A DNA stretch of 64,000 nt from Symsagittifera roscoffensis (lineage: Eukaryota; Xenacoelomorpha; Acoela; Convolutidae), in NCBI RefSeq assembly GCF_963678635.1, contig NC_087069.1, forward strand, positions 33,189,090-33,253,089. Direction: 5' to 3'. Under the pieces are notes generated by a model. That model did not search any database. It was given only the letters and a program-made list of their open reading frames with translations, and had not been told where the DNA came from. This document shows positions 11,755 through 22,500 of this stretch, one piece after another; positions within the stretch are counted from its first letter, which is position 1, and each line of letters opens with the position of its first letter. The position numbers were made by a program, and so were the translations under genes.

Positions 11755-11943
11755 ATGATACGAACCATTTTTAGTAGAACAGATATTTTTTTACTATTTG
11801 TAATTTTTATAACATTTTTATCATCCCTCATCTTGACAAAATGCAAATGTATAAAGAAGGCAGTCATAACATTCGCCTTAGCAACAATCCTTTTAATTCT
11901 TTTTCTAGAAGAATACTACAACAAACATAAATTTTTTCACTAA
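11755..11943 (+). CDS. Small hydrophobic ORF with two membrane segments
   Basis: 62 codons from ATG. Two hydrophobic stretches (residues 11-27, rich in Phe/Leu/Ile, and 36-51) are separated by a short charged, Cys-containing loop (TKCKCIKK), which predicts a two-pass membrane peptide or a hairpin anchor. The last 13 bases overlap the start of the next open frame, which is -1 relative to this one, so a frameshift fusion placing the Pro/Ser-rich protein on a membrane anchor is possible. The family is not recognised. Small membrane ORFs are not standard in Ty3/gypsy elements. Random AT-rich sequence also produces hydrophobic ORFs, which limits confidence. Confidence 0.45.
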   Translation: MIRTIFSRTDIFLLFVIFITFLSSLILTKCKCIKKAVITFALATILLILFLEEYYNKHKFFH

Positions 11944-13085
11944 AAGAAATCAATAAAAAACCCTCAAAAATTGCTAACCAACAATCACACAGTCAGTCTT
12001 CACCGACATCATCCCAAGAAAACCCGACACCACCTACAACTACCCAAAACCCCCTAACATCTACACGAATTTCTTTCCAAGACAACCCATATACCTTTGA
12101 AGAACGACACGCTCGCTTATCTGAACCACTAGAACCAGTTCAGCGACAAGCACCTCTAAGTGAACCAACATATAACTTGTATCCAACACTACCACAAGAA
12201 TTAAGTAGAATGCAAAATCTTAGTCAAAATCAAAATACAGTTGAAATAAATAGACAAATTATACATCCACGACGAAATAGAAATTTTCAAACCCCCCGAG
12301 TTCATTTTGATATACCCCAATACCCATCACCAAGTACTCCGGAAAACCCAATTAGCATATTACCGGAAACCCCTACGCTTCTTTCACAACGTAGCACCTC
12401 AAGTCTACCCTCAGATCACTTAGGTTCAACACCAACATCTGAACAAATACGCGAAAATCCCTTTAACCCCCCAAACCAAACATCACGACAACCATATTGG
12501 ACAACACAATCATTCACACAAGGTGAACCCAATTTAATAAATGATCCAATAGATATTTCTACAGATACAACAACATCATCATCACCACCAGAAACATTAT
12601 CAAAACCATCAACACCATCAATAAGCCAGATTTCACCGACACCTTTTCCTTTAAATTTCCCAAATAACCTCGACGCTAGATATCGAGAACAATCATCAAC
12701 AAATATCCCTTTAAGATTAGACTGGAATACATTCACAGCACCCCCACCATTAGTTGGACAACACCCAGAAAGTAACCGACTCCACAACTGGGCACTTAAT
12801 AGATTACAATATAGACAAGATATCCACGAAGACATTCGTGACCATAACATCCAAATACTCCAACAAAATAGTCTACAATTAAAATTTGAAATCACGGTTA
12901 AACTAAACAACATTGCTCAACATCCTTACCCATTAAACCCACCAAATATAACAGCTCAATCGCTACCACCACCATTTGTAACAACTGAAGTAATATATAA
13001 ATACGACAGATATACCAAAAAGACAATTGGTTACACCACATTTTATAACCCGTACTCAGGATTATCAAACACATGTATATTCTAA
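11931..13085 (+). CDS. Pro/Ser/Thr-rich accessory ORF before env
   Basis: Open from 11931; the first in-frame ATG is at 12210, so either the 292-codon product from there or a frameshift fusion with the preceding membrane ORF is made. The first two thirds are rich in Pro, Ser, Thr and Gln with no predicted fold; the last ~110 residues look folded (DARYREQSSTNIPLRLDW, then a charged region with RQDIHEDIRDHN). It overlaps the env ATG by 13 bases. No internal stop, unlike gag, pol and env. I do not recognise the family. Position between pol and env suggests an accessory or structural-associated protein; the disordered N-terminus resembles that of the ORF after env (15679-), so the two may be related in style or origin. 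Confidence 0.55.
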   Translation: MFSLKEINKKPSKIANQQSHSQSSPTSSQENPTPPTTTQNPLTSTRISFQDNPYTFEERHARLSEPLEPVQRQAPLSEPTYNLYPTLPQELSRMQNLSQNQNTVEINRQIIHPRRNRNFQTPRVHFDIPQYPSPSTPENPISILPETPTLLSQRSTSSLPSDHLGSTPTSEQIRENPFNPPNQTSRQPYWTTQSFTQGEPNLINDPIDISTDTTTSSSPPETLSKPSTPSISQISPTPFPLNFPNNLDARYREQSSTNIPLRLDWNTFTAPPPLVGQHPESNRLHNWALNRLQYRQDIHEDIRDHNIQILQQNSLQLKFEITVKLNNIAQHPYPLNPPNITAQSLPPPFVTTEVIYKYDRYTKKTIGYTTFYNPYSGLSNTCIF

Positions 13086-15511
13086 AAATACTGATTTCTC
13101 TCCAACTCCTTTTTCTAATAATCTCCGATCAGAACATAAATCCTTCTCCCCGCACAGGACCCCAAGACTTATTAGTAACACATTACGATTGTGAAGAAAA
13201 TGAACAAAAAACACTACACAAATATGCAATAAATCAAGTATCACAATGCGAAACAGAACCACAAGCTATAGAAACTACAAATGTACTCTATTCAAAAGCC
13301 CGAGCAACAACAGTTATAGGATATAAATTTACAGCAACATTTTCCGAAAAGAAAGTACATTGTTCACAAGTCTCAAACGGAAATAAAAACCGACTTGACC
13401 ACGAATCATTCTACCAAAGTAATATAGAACGACTTTTGCATCTAAACCCTGACGAATGTAAAAACGAGTTACTCAGACTAAATATCACAAGAAATAAAAA
13501 CACTGACAGAAAATTAGTATATTTCCAAGTTTTTGCCGATTCTGTACATCAAGCAGAACTTGAAAGATATCAAGGACATATAAAACTCGATGAAAAATAC
13601 CCATACAACGGCGCACACGGAAGATTAACTTATGACATACACGATAAGCACTGGATACCACACATTGGTATAAATATTCCATCAAACTGCAAAGCAGACA
13701 CAAAAAATAGAGGATATCAAGAAATAATGTTTTTCGATTGGAAAATACAACTCGAAAAAATACAACTCACACGAGATTTATCTGACAACACAATGATCTA
13801 TCAAGGAATTAGATTACCTTGTAAAAACGATCAAGGTTATTGTGATCCTACAACACGAACACAAGCAACAATTGTTTGGTTTCCCGAAGATACATGTACA
13901 ACATTTCAAGTAGCAAAAATAAATGCCCGAATGATAAAATTTCACAAAAAATATTTTATACAATCAATTCTATATGAACCAGTAAATCCATCACGAAAAC
14001 AAAGTACTGATTTTAGAAACATCCACAATATAGAAAACAAACTGACACGTTTTCAAATATATCAAGAAACAGAACTCGCATGTAAATACAGAAATCCACT
14101 TCACAAAACACAATATTCTGAAATATTAGTTGAATACGAAAAAGGTTTCGACATGACCACTGGAAAAATAAAAATTGACCCTTATGCCACAGGTCATCCT
14201 CTAAACGAAGGAACATCATATATACCAGTTAACTTTCAAAAAAGTAATGGTCAACCTGGTGGACATCTAAAGCCACGTGACACTAGAAGCACACGTTTAC
14301 AAGAACTATCACTAATGAATAATTCTTATTTTGGTAATATCCACTATGATATTCACTTAGATATGAAATTAGACTACACAATTAGTCGAATTTTTCAGGA
14401 AATGTCACTCTCTGAATTAGAAACACTTCACCAACTATGCGAATTAGAACGGACACAAATCCTACAATCACTTGCACTAGCAGTATTAAAAATACCCTAC
14501 GCAGGATATTTACTATCAGGAAATAGATCAAATTTTTTAGACTACGAAGGAAACATATTATGGCTTTATACTTGTACCAAAAAAGTATCACCACTATATG
14601 TTTTTGAAGATAAAAGATGCTATAAAAGAATCCCTATCTTTTATAAAAATAAAATACATTTTGTTGACACACTTTCAAGACGAACATATTTCTGGGATAC
14701 CGCAGTCCCATGTGGATCAGAAAATAGCCACAATCTAGTACAACTGAACCCTGATGAAGATAAATATTATCTTCTTACCCCATACCTCACATTAATGCAA
14801 TCCCTCAAAAAATTTTCACCCGAAAGCATTAGAGCTATTGCTCGAAACCCAAATATCGATTTACAATCAATTGGAATATAATCAAAATCCGATATCCAAC
14901 ATCACATTAGAACACAACAATTCCAAGAATTATTAACACAAATGGACACTATACAAAGACAATCAACTGACCAAAACTTACGCAAACTTGCCAAAACAGC
15001 AGGATTTGCAGATATCTATACACAAGATTATAGCGGATATTTTAAAGACATTAAAGATTATATATATCTAAACGGTGAAAAATACCGACCACAAGATATT
15101 TCACCTAAAAATAATTTTAGCTTTGTTACGCTAAAAAATGAAATTCTCGATTTTCTAGGATGGCCCTATTACATCTTAGAAAAATTAACTATTTTATACG
15201 CAATGTTTATTTTCATAGGATTTCTTTTTTCACTTTTAAAAGGAATCTATAATACATGCGCTATACACACACAAGTAAATAGACAAGCAAGTGTAGCACG
15301 CATACTATTTGCAGGATTTTTTGGAATTTTTTCATCATCAATAAACAAAATTCTTTTAGACGCACAAGTAAAAGAAACTAACACAAAAATAGCGACAAGA
15401 CAGAACACGTACGATGAAGAACATAATAATATAGAGGTAACGCCTAGAGCACCACAGTTACCACCCCTACCGCATAACCATCCATTATCCCTAGTCCCAC
15501 GAAATTTCTGA
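13073..15511 (+). pseudogene. env: env-like membrane glycoprotein, one in-frame stop
   Basis: Begins with a hydrophobic signal-like segment (residues 1-18), followed by a cysteine-containing ectodomain (THYDCEEN near residue 40; many Cys and N-glycosylation motifs such as NIT, NNS, NRS). A TAA at 14879 interrupts it; the same frame continues (ATG at 14942 is probably internal) into a C-terminal region with a strong membrane helix (about 15165-15240), a second amphipathic/hydrophobic stretch (near 15295-15360) and a hydrophilic Pro-rich tail. Overall ~810 codons. Position after pol, signal peptide and C-terminal anchor define an envelope-type gene. The YDC motif just after the signal and the double hydrophobic C-terminus recall the chuvirus/gB-like (class III) glycoproteins captured by some retroelements; that assignment is tentative and needs a profile search. 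Confidence 0.8.
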
Positions 15512-15678
15512 AATTTAGCAATAACACATAATCCAAATTTTAGACCAAACATATCACAAAGTCCCATACAACATATAATGACACATCATTCACAAGATGA
15601 AAATACATATGAACAAATTATCAAACAACCCCATACCACCGCTTTTCAGTCTCAAAATAATAATTTTTTTAGCCCACG
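15512..15678 (+). other. Short spacer between env and 3' ORF
   Basis: 167 bp. Includes a 64-codon alternative frame beginning 15597 that overlaps the next ORF; I regard it as a shadow. Confidence 0.4.
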
Positions 15679-17423
15679 ATGAGCCGACAACTTGGATCCC
15701 TACACCGCTCAAATTCCCATCCAACCAACCTCAACACTCCAATTACAATAATTCCACTTTTAGCTTTCCCGCCACCCGATTTCCCAACTAGTAATATAAC
15801 ATCAGGCATGAATTCAGACACTAATTCAAATATTTCAGTTTTATACTCCATTTCACAACTCAATAACCCTAATATAGAAACCCCTGATGAATTTGCAGAC
15901 TCCGAACCATCTCCATCCAATAATTTTCAAACCAACTCCTCAGTTTTTTCAAAACCCCCTTTTCAACCAATCCCACCAAATAACCCACTCCCGTCTATTT
16001 CTACACCCTCTTATGCTTCACAAGTAACCCCAACCTACTCTTCATTTCATTCAGACCGATCATCCAATTCTCCAGATATTCCCCAAATCTCCCAAGAACT
16101 CGATAATTTTATCACCCTACAACAACAAATATTACACCCTAACACCCCCACTATAAATCAGATTTCTTCCACAATAGAATCTTCAAACCCACCTACCCTA
16201 CACCCTCTTCAGCTTATACTGCATCATTAGCACAATCATCCACATCCACCGAATCATCAAATAGCACTAATAGAGCTTATCGCACTTTTAAAAGAAAATT
16301 CCCGAACCATCCATTCCCAACCAAACCAGGAACAGCCCGTGAATATATCAACCATCCACATTACACTAACACGAAAGATTTTCTAGCAATCACCTTACCT
16401 TCATTTCCACAATATACTTTAAACACCCCTCATGACACTAACGACACACGTAGTTTTGTAGATGAACATGTTTTAATGCCTACACTTCATTGGACATCAT
16501 ATTATCATTTTACTAATCCCCTTTGCCTACCATTATCTAATACTCATAACGATATAGAAACAAATCAAGATATGCTATATCGACTCACCACACCACTAAC
16601 ACATAGACACTTTACTTATATAGGATATAAAAAATCACTAAAAACATTCACTGCACCCCGAGCTAACGAATTTACACTAGAATATTACGATCATAATATC
16701 ATCCGAACTAATCAAGACCAATTTTTAGATGACGATCGCTTCGCTAACCCACAACTAACAGAAAAATTTTTCATCAAAACACCATATGTATTTACACTCA
16801 ATATATTTGATCGAAAATTCGATCACATCATTTCTGAAGCACTAACCGACATGCAAGCTTACGAAAGTTTTAAAGAAAAATTTCAATTATTTTCACTAAC
16901 CTTCCACTTCCTTGCACCACATGAACGCGATTTGCACTGCTCACACGACATTATGTTACGCACTAAACAAACCCACACCTATACATATTAACGCTTCATA
17001 CAAAATCATTTTGATCTACACACTCCATCAAGACAACCACACCACCGTTTTCAGTTTCTTAACTCTAAATACACTTCGCCAATTTTTCTAAATTTCACAT
17101 ACTGCACCAAAGATACTAATCTCCACGGCATCCTCCGCAATTATGACCCAATAACACAAATGTATATATTTTGTCCCATCACGAAGACCTTTAATGCAGA
17201 AGAATCCAGACCCTTCCTTATCCCACATGAATTTATCCAACCTATAGAAATACCTATATTAGAATTCATTCACAATACTAAATACAATCACAAAATATAT
17301 AATCTCATTCAAAACACACCTTATGAGTTTGCAGTTGGCACCGAAGAACTAAAAACTATTAAAGCACTTCAATTGCTTTGGCCACTGCTTCAAACTAAAA
17401 ACATCATTCCATTCGCATACTAG
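15679..17423 (+). pseudogene. Unrecognised ~580-codon ORF downstream of env
   Basis: Starts ATGAGCCGACAA; the first ~175 codons are Pro/Ser/Asn-rich. Around 16200 the open frame shifts by one base and then continues open to 17423 with a single TAA at 16989. The second part looks like a folded domain of about 400 residues (conserved-looking aromatic segments LHWTSYYHF, HFTYIGYKKS, LFSLTFHFLAP, FCPITKTFN). No membrane segment or catalytic motif recognised. The pattern of one frameshift plus one stop in an otherwise open 1.7 kb is what decay of a real gene gives. Retroelements rarely carry a gene of this size after env; among retroviruses this is the place of accessory genes. Function unknown. 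Confidence 0.65.
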
Positions 17424-18558
17424 CAAAATTACCAACAATTTCCGACATGATACACGACATCTTCCCCCACGGTTTTTTCCCCGACGACTAACAGCTAAGT
17501 ATAATTTATCCATATTCTTCACTAATAAATTTAAAATAAATACTAACCATTCTTTACTCATGTTTCATTTAGATCTTTAGTCTTCATGCCACGATCATCT
17601 GCAAAAAACAAAAAAGCAAAATAAAAAATAAACTTGTTAAAGTTCTTCTAAACTTCATTAATATTTTCCACAAGATAAACTGATAAAATTTATACCAAAT
17701 GTAGTAAATTAATTTATAAATTGTTTCCCCAAAAGCAGTAAATTTCATAAAAAATGGAAATTTGTAATTTAATTTTTCCCCAAAACTAGCAGTAAAATTA
17801 AAATTCTATGTAGTAAATTGATAAAATGAAAATGCAGTACTAACCTTTTGATATTTTCATTCACTCGCACAAGAATTCCATCCAAACTCGCACAGCTCGC
17901 CCACGAAGAATTGCTTAAATAATGAATTTCAGTTTCAAGTTTTCATACTCAACAAATCTAACACACGATAACAAGTTTCAAACTTTCCTTTAACCCGGTT
18001 GGAAAGGAATTATATACTAAACCAAACTAACCAACGCAGCTTACTAAACACCACAAATCATAAAATAACAGCATGACTAAGAAAAGAAAACCGACGGTAC
18101 CCAAACCGAATTAACCCAGTTTAAAACTGGATAATTTCTTCTTTTGAAGACTATTATAAAGTCTAAGAAAGAAATAATAAAACACAAAAAAGTCGAAAGA
18201 CAAACCCATAACAAAAACAATTTGATTTTTGAAAAAAGGACACAACCAACGGAACATAAGAAAGACCACCATAAACCCAACATAAAATGTTATCACATAA
18301 CAGGACCTCTCACAGAAACCGCACGAAATCATACTCCCACTCCTGGCCTAAACCACCAGAGAGGACGTCCTGAGCATGCTCTATAGCCGGCCTAACCCAC
18401 CGCGCTACATCCACGCTTTGTGACCACACTTCTATTTTTAATAAAAGGTGCTCAAGGGTGAGTAACTCTTCAAAATAACCGAACTAAAACAAAATGCTTT
18501 TGTGAAAACAACTAACCAAAATCATAATTAAAACACTGAACTAATAAAAATTTTATAA
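17424..18558 (+). other. 3' non-coding stretch with C-rich direct repeats
   Basis: About 1.1 kb. Two copies of TTTCCCCAAAA followed by (CTA)GCAGTAAA occur near 17722-17745 and 17778-17801, with further GTAGTAAATT pieces nearby. An 80-codon Lys-rich frame at 18144-18386 has no recognisable feature. A GC-rich patch at 18344-18417 stands out (see findings). No gene is supported. Confidence 0.4.
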
Positions 18559-18957
18559 AATGTAAACTATACTTTGCAGTATATAGATCAGCATACAACA
18601 ACAAAGACGAACATCCAAAGACAAAATGACCCCACAACACTCGAAAAAGAATGGCCAACCACAAACCAATATGCCGTCCACAATCACAAACTCAAAGGAT
18701 TTAGAGTACGACTTGACTTCGCAGAAAAAGACTTCATTGAACTAGACCAATGACCACCTCGATGTTCAAGTATACGTACAGATCCGAGTTACAAGGCATC
18801 CCTTCCACGCACAATCTCCACGCCATTCTCACACGAGGTCGAACACGAAAGAAGTTCTCTACATAAAACAGAAAAACCCGTCATAGCAAACCATTCTGAA
18901 ATCAGATTGATTTCATTGGGAAACACCATCGTTGTCACAAGAAGACACAAAGATTGA
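18559..18957 (+). other. Possible small 3' ORF with one stop
   Basis: Open for 133 codons apart from TGA 18751-18753, without an early ATG. The translation has balanced composition with plausible protein-like segments (HNHKLKGFRVRLDF, AEKDFIELDQ; later ISLGNTIVVTRR), unlike the low-complexity noise around it. It could be the last accessory gene of the element or the end of a spliced gene. No family recognised. Confidence 0.3.
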
Positions 18958-19082
18958 TGCCCCTAACTCCAGCGTCCTTGAACTTCTCTAACAAGAGAAA
19001 CCGGACAAGAGTACGATGTTCGCCAAATACAAACGTCCATCATCCATCCTTTGAATTGCAGAAAGATAATTCAAAAAAACTC

Positions 19083-19099
19083 TGTAAAACTCGGATGGG
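19083..19099 (+). promoter_or_regulatory. Polypurine-tract region before 3' LTR
   Basis: The bases just before the 3' LTR end in CTCGGATGGG, a short purine-rich tract (GGATGGG) that directly abuts TGGAACC. It is weak for a polypurine tract because of an interrupting T, but its position is exact. Confidence 0.5.
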
Positions 19100-19509
19100 T
19101 GGAACCTGATCTAAACTATATTTTATGATTGGATAAATTAGATATTTTACCACTGTAAAGTATTTAATATTAAGCAATCATGACCCATCTAACTAACAAC
19201 CCACTTATTTGTAAGTGCTGAAATTACTTGTAATTTCAGCACCAGAGAGATTTGAATTTAACTTAGAAATTAGTTGCCTCTCCCGAGTACTTCAGCAGCC
19301 GCAACAATACCAGTATACTCTAGATCTATTGAGCCTAGCAGAGACTAGTTAAACACCCTGAGACTAGAAAGTATAAGAGTAAGATTAGGATCGGTATTAG
19401 ACTAAGAAGTTGCACGAATCTATCCGGCCGAAAATAAGATAGCGTGACGAGCAGACGGTGTACCCTATCCGAAATTACTCTATGAGTTAACCACATCGGT
19501 CCTAACTCA
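19100..19509 (+). repeat. 3' LTR (410 bp)
   Basis: Full-length match to the 5' LTR, ending AACTCA and followed by the CTTG duplication at 19510-19513. The differences cluster in the middle (around 19290-19330) and near 19411-19415; the last 90 bp are identical to the 5' copy. Confidence 0.95.
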
Positions 19510-19513
19510 CTTG

Positions 19514-22500
19514 GAAGCTTTCATGTTTTTTTGTCAACTACAACCTAATAAAGGTTTTGCTGCACTCCATTTTCTGCATCTTTGTAATTTAGACAAAGAA
19601 ACATATTTTTTTAATTGATTATGAAAGCGATCACTTGAAACTAATGTTCTGTGTGCCACTGTTTTAAAATCATGTTAGTTCTGTTCAATTTTCAATAGAG
19701 CTTTACAAATTTCGTTAAAAACGAAAGTTTATTGTCAGACTGCGTTTAAAGAAAATTAAACAAAAACGAGCCAAAAATGAGCACGTCTTAAACTTCTTCT
19801 AATAGAGATTTAAAAAAATAACTTTTGTTAACAAATTTTTTGAGCTGCTGTTTTAAATTTGATCTTAACTCAATTCCGTTATCTGTTTTTTGTAATTTCA
19901 AGCATTTTTTGTTCAATAACTGCAACAGTAGTACCATTTTTTGAGTGCTCTTTAGTTAGAACTTTGTCAACTTTGCACGGGTTTGACGGTTGATCGCAGG
20001 ATTTACCGATTGTACGTTCACAGCATCAACGCTACCATTTGACGAATAAAAAATATATTTTTTTTTCATCAGGAAACGTTTTTTTTACAAGAATTTGCCG
20101 TGTCTTTGCTTTAACTGTCTTAGAGGAACGATAAGATTTTTCTTAATTTCATTTTTGTTAGATCAAATCCCTTTGCGTCAATGTTTGGGAGAGTAGCGCC
20201 AGAGAGTATGTTTCATTGAAAACCGTCCGCTCCTTTTGACTTTTTTCAACTATGACCAAACGTAGTTTTGTATGACAGAAACAAATTTGGGTTTGTTTCT
20301 GTCATACAAACTTTGAATTTTGCTTTTTTCATTTAAACTTTGAATTCTGCACTCTTGCGCTATTGTGTAAAAAAAATGTTTTTCAATTCACATCCAAAAA
20401 AATGATGTGTTTTTCTGATATTTTGAAGCTTGAAATTTTTTAAACATGTAAGAGCTGGCCTATTTATGGAATTGAATTATTTAGATATCGGGTTGAAACA
20501 ATTTTTTTCTTATGAAATACAAATCATTTCTCGGCTTTTGTAATGCATACTTCAAATGTTTGATCGATTATGAAAAAAAACTGTGATTTTCAGAAATGTT
20601 TGTAGTTTTTTTTGAAGAAGTTTATTTAAAAAATCAAAAGCATGAAATCATTAAATAATTTTTTGACGTCTTCTCACTCTGTCAAAACATTTTAAATCAA
20701 TAATGAGATTCCTCAAGATTGTGACTAAAATCGTGTTCACAATAGAGTCACTGTAATATAGAAGAGTCAAAAACCTTTTGCTTTTTGAGAATATGGACCA
20801 TCTCATCTCTACGTAAAATAAATCGAAAAACCGTTAAAAAAACAATTATTAGATGAAAACTGGAGAAAATAGGAACAATGGCGCTATTGACTCACTCGGT
20901 TTACTTTAACTCCTTAAAAATTCTACGATACAGACTCTTTTGTGAATACAGTTTTAATCAGAGTTTTAAAGTAAGCATATTGGGTCTATAGCGCCACTGT
21001 TCCTTTTCCCTCATTTTTGATCTCACATTTGTTTTTTTAAACAGTTTTTGATTTATTTTACTGTGAGATGTATCGTGTTATTAAAAATATATGAGTTTTT
21101 ATCTGATTACTTGCTATTTTATACAGTGAAGTCGCTGACATTATAGACGTGAATGCATTTTTCACTGCTGTGTTATTTGAAATCTATATACGATTTATGG
21201 ATTTCAAAACAGTTATATTCTCACTGCTGCATGTTTTAGAAAATTTCAGCGCAAAATTTCATAACTTAAATATACTTTTTCCTTTCAATTTTTAACATTC
21301 CGGATTTTTCTTCCTGACTTATAATCTCAGCGTTCCTAATATTATATTTCAATTTTTAAACAAAAACGTTGCCTTTTCGACAAACTGCTTTTAGTTTCAA
21401 TTTAATCGTAATACTGAAGGATAATTAATTGTCAGTTTCATGTAGACATCATGAAATAAAACTAAAAGAAACATTGATGATGCATCCTGAAACTTTATCA
21501 TTTTTGTTGAGTACATGTAGATGCATTGATCAAAACAATGAGTTTTGAATGAATTTGCTGCAATTAAACTTGAGCAAAATCTATAACAACTGACTAAAAA
21601 GAAGGTTTTAAAAAAATCAGGAAGATTGGCTAATTACAAAAAATCAGAGCGAAGATTGTTTGTTGAATTATACAATCAACAATGTTCATTTTAAACGCAA
21701 ATTGGTATAGAGATGAACATGTTGTTTTGACCAGTTATCTATTAACAACATCAATTCTGCGTTTAATTTAAATGCTGCAGTTCTGTTCAAGCTACTAATT
21801 GACGGGCTATATATGCAAAACGAATCAACTCCAATCGGTTTGTTTTTGGTTATTCAGGTTATTTCAAAGCGATTAACGCAAAGTGTTTCTGATAAAAAAT
21901 GTATCTAATGCAAAGTTAACAATTTTACTTGAAACTAATTTTTATGTTACTGTAACCTCCAAAACAATGATCAATCTTGTCATCTCAAACTCACTCTAAT
22001 CATGCAACAACATGATCGATAGCACCACACCTGAATGAAACTGTGTATTATTTCTAAAACAAGATTGACCAGCTCAAAGGAAAAAAATTTCAATAAGGAC
22101 AGAATTTATTGTCGTTGAATACTTATTTATAGCTTCATCTGCAGAAAAAAAAAGTTATTATGGCAACCTTTGTCTAAATTTGCCCCTAACTTTTGTTTTA
22201 AGGGTTTCCACATAATTCGCTTTGCCACATACGGTTTTTTTGTACGGCTTCTAATCTTGGAAATGGTGCAACCAAGAGCTTGGACAAAGCAAAATTTGAA
22301 TTGGCGACTAATACAAAGCTTTTTGATATGGTTGAAAAACGAGTGTGATAAGTACCTTTTTTTTTTTTTTTTTTTAGGAGATACAATTGACTGCAAACAT
22401 CAACAAAAGGAAAAATTTTTCAACCCAAGCGCGCAAACCTGCAAAAGTTTCATGGTAGTCATAAAAACTTATACGAAGGTGATAAATGGACACGTACTTA

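Larger units (their letters stand above)
598..19509 (+). mobile_element. Giant Ty3/gypsy-type env-bearing LTR retroelement, 18.9 kb, decayed
   Basis: A complete proviral structure: two 410-bp direct LTRs starting TGGAACC and ending AACTCA, the 4-bp duplication CTTG immediately outside both LTRs, a primer-binding site 2 bp inside the 5' LTR and a purine-rich tract directly before the 3' LTR. Between them, in one orientation, lie a basic ORF, gag, pol with the order protease-RT-RNase H-integrase (the Ty3/gypsy and retrovirus order, not Ty1/copia), a small membrane ORF, a Pro/Ser-rich ORF, an env-like gene and a further 3' ORF. The 4-bp target duplication fits Ty3/gypsy integrases. Roughly eight in-frame stops and two frameshifts interrupt the genes, and the LTRs differ at about 11 positions plus 2 indels, so it is an old, non-autonomous copy. 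Confidence 0.95.

Noticed and set aside
12416-12913. 165-codon minus-strand ORF
   Set aside because: Antisense to the Pro/Ser-rich ORF; low stop density there is a by-product of A/C-rich composition.
3806-16991. Stop-codon reassignment (TAA read as glutamine)
   Set aside because: The element also contains TGA stops and two frameshifts, and the intact Polinton 2 genes end at normal stops, so ordinary decay is simpler.
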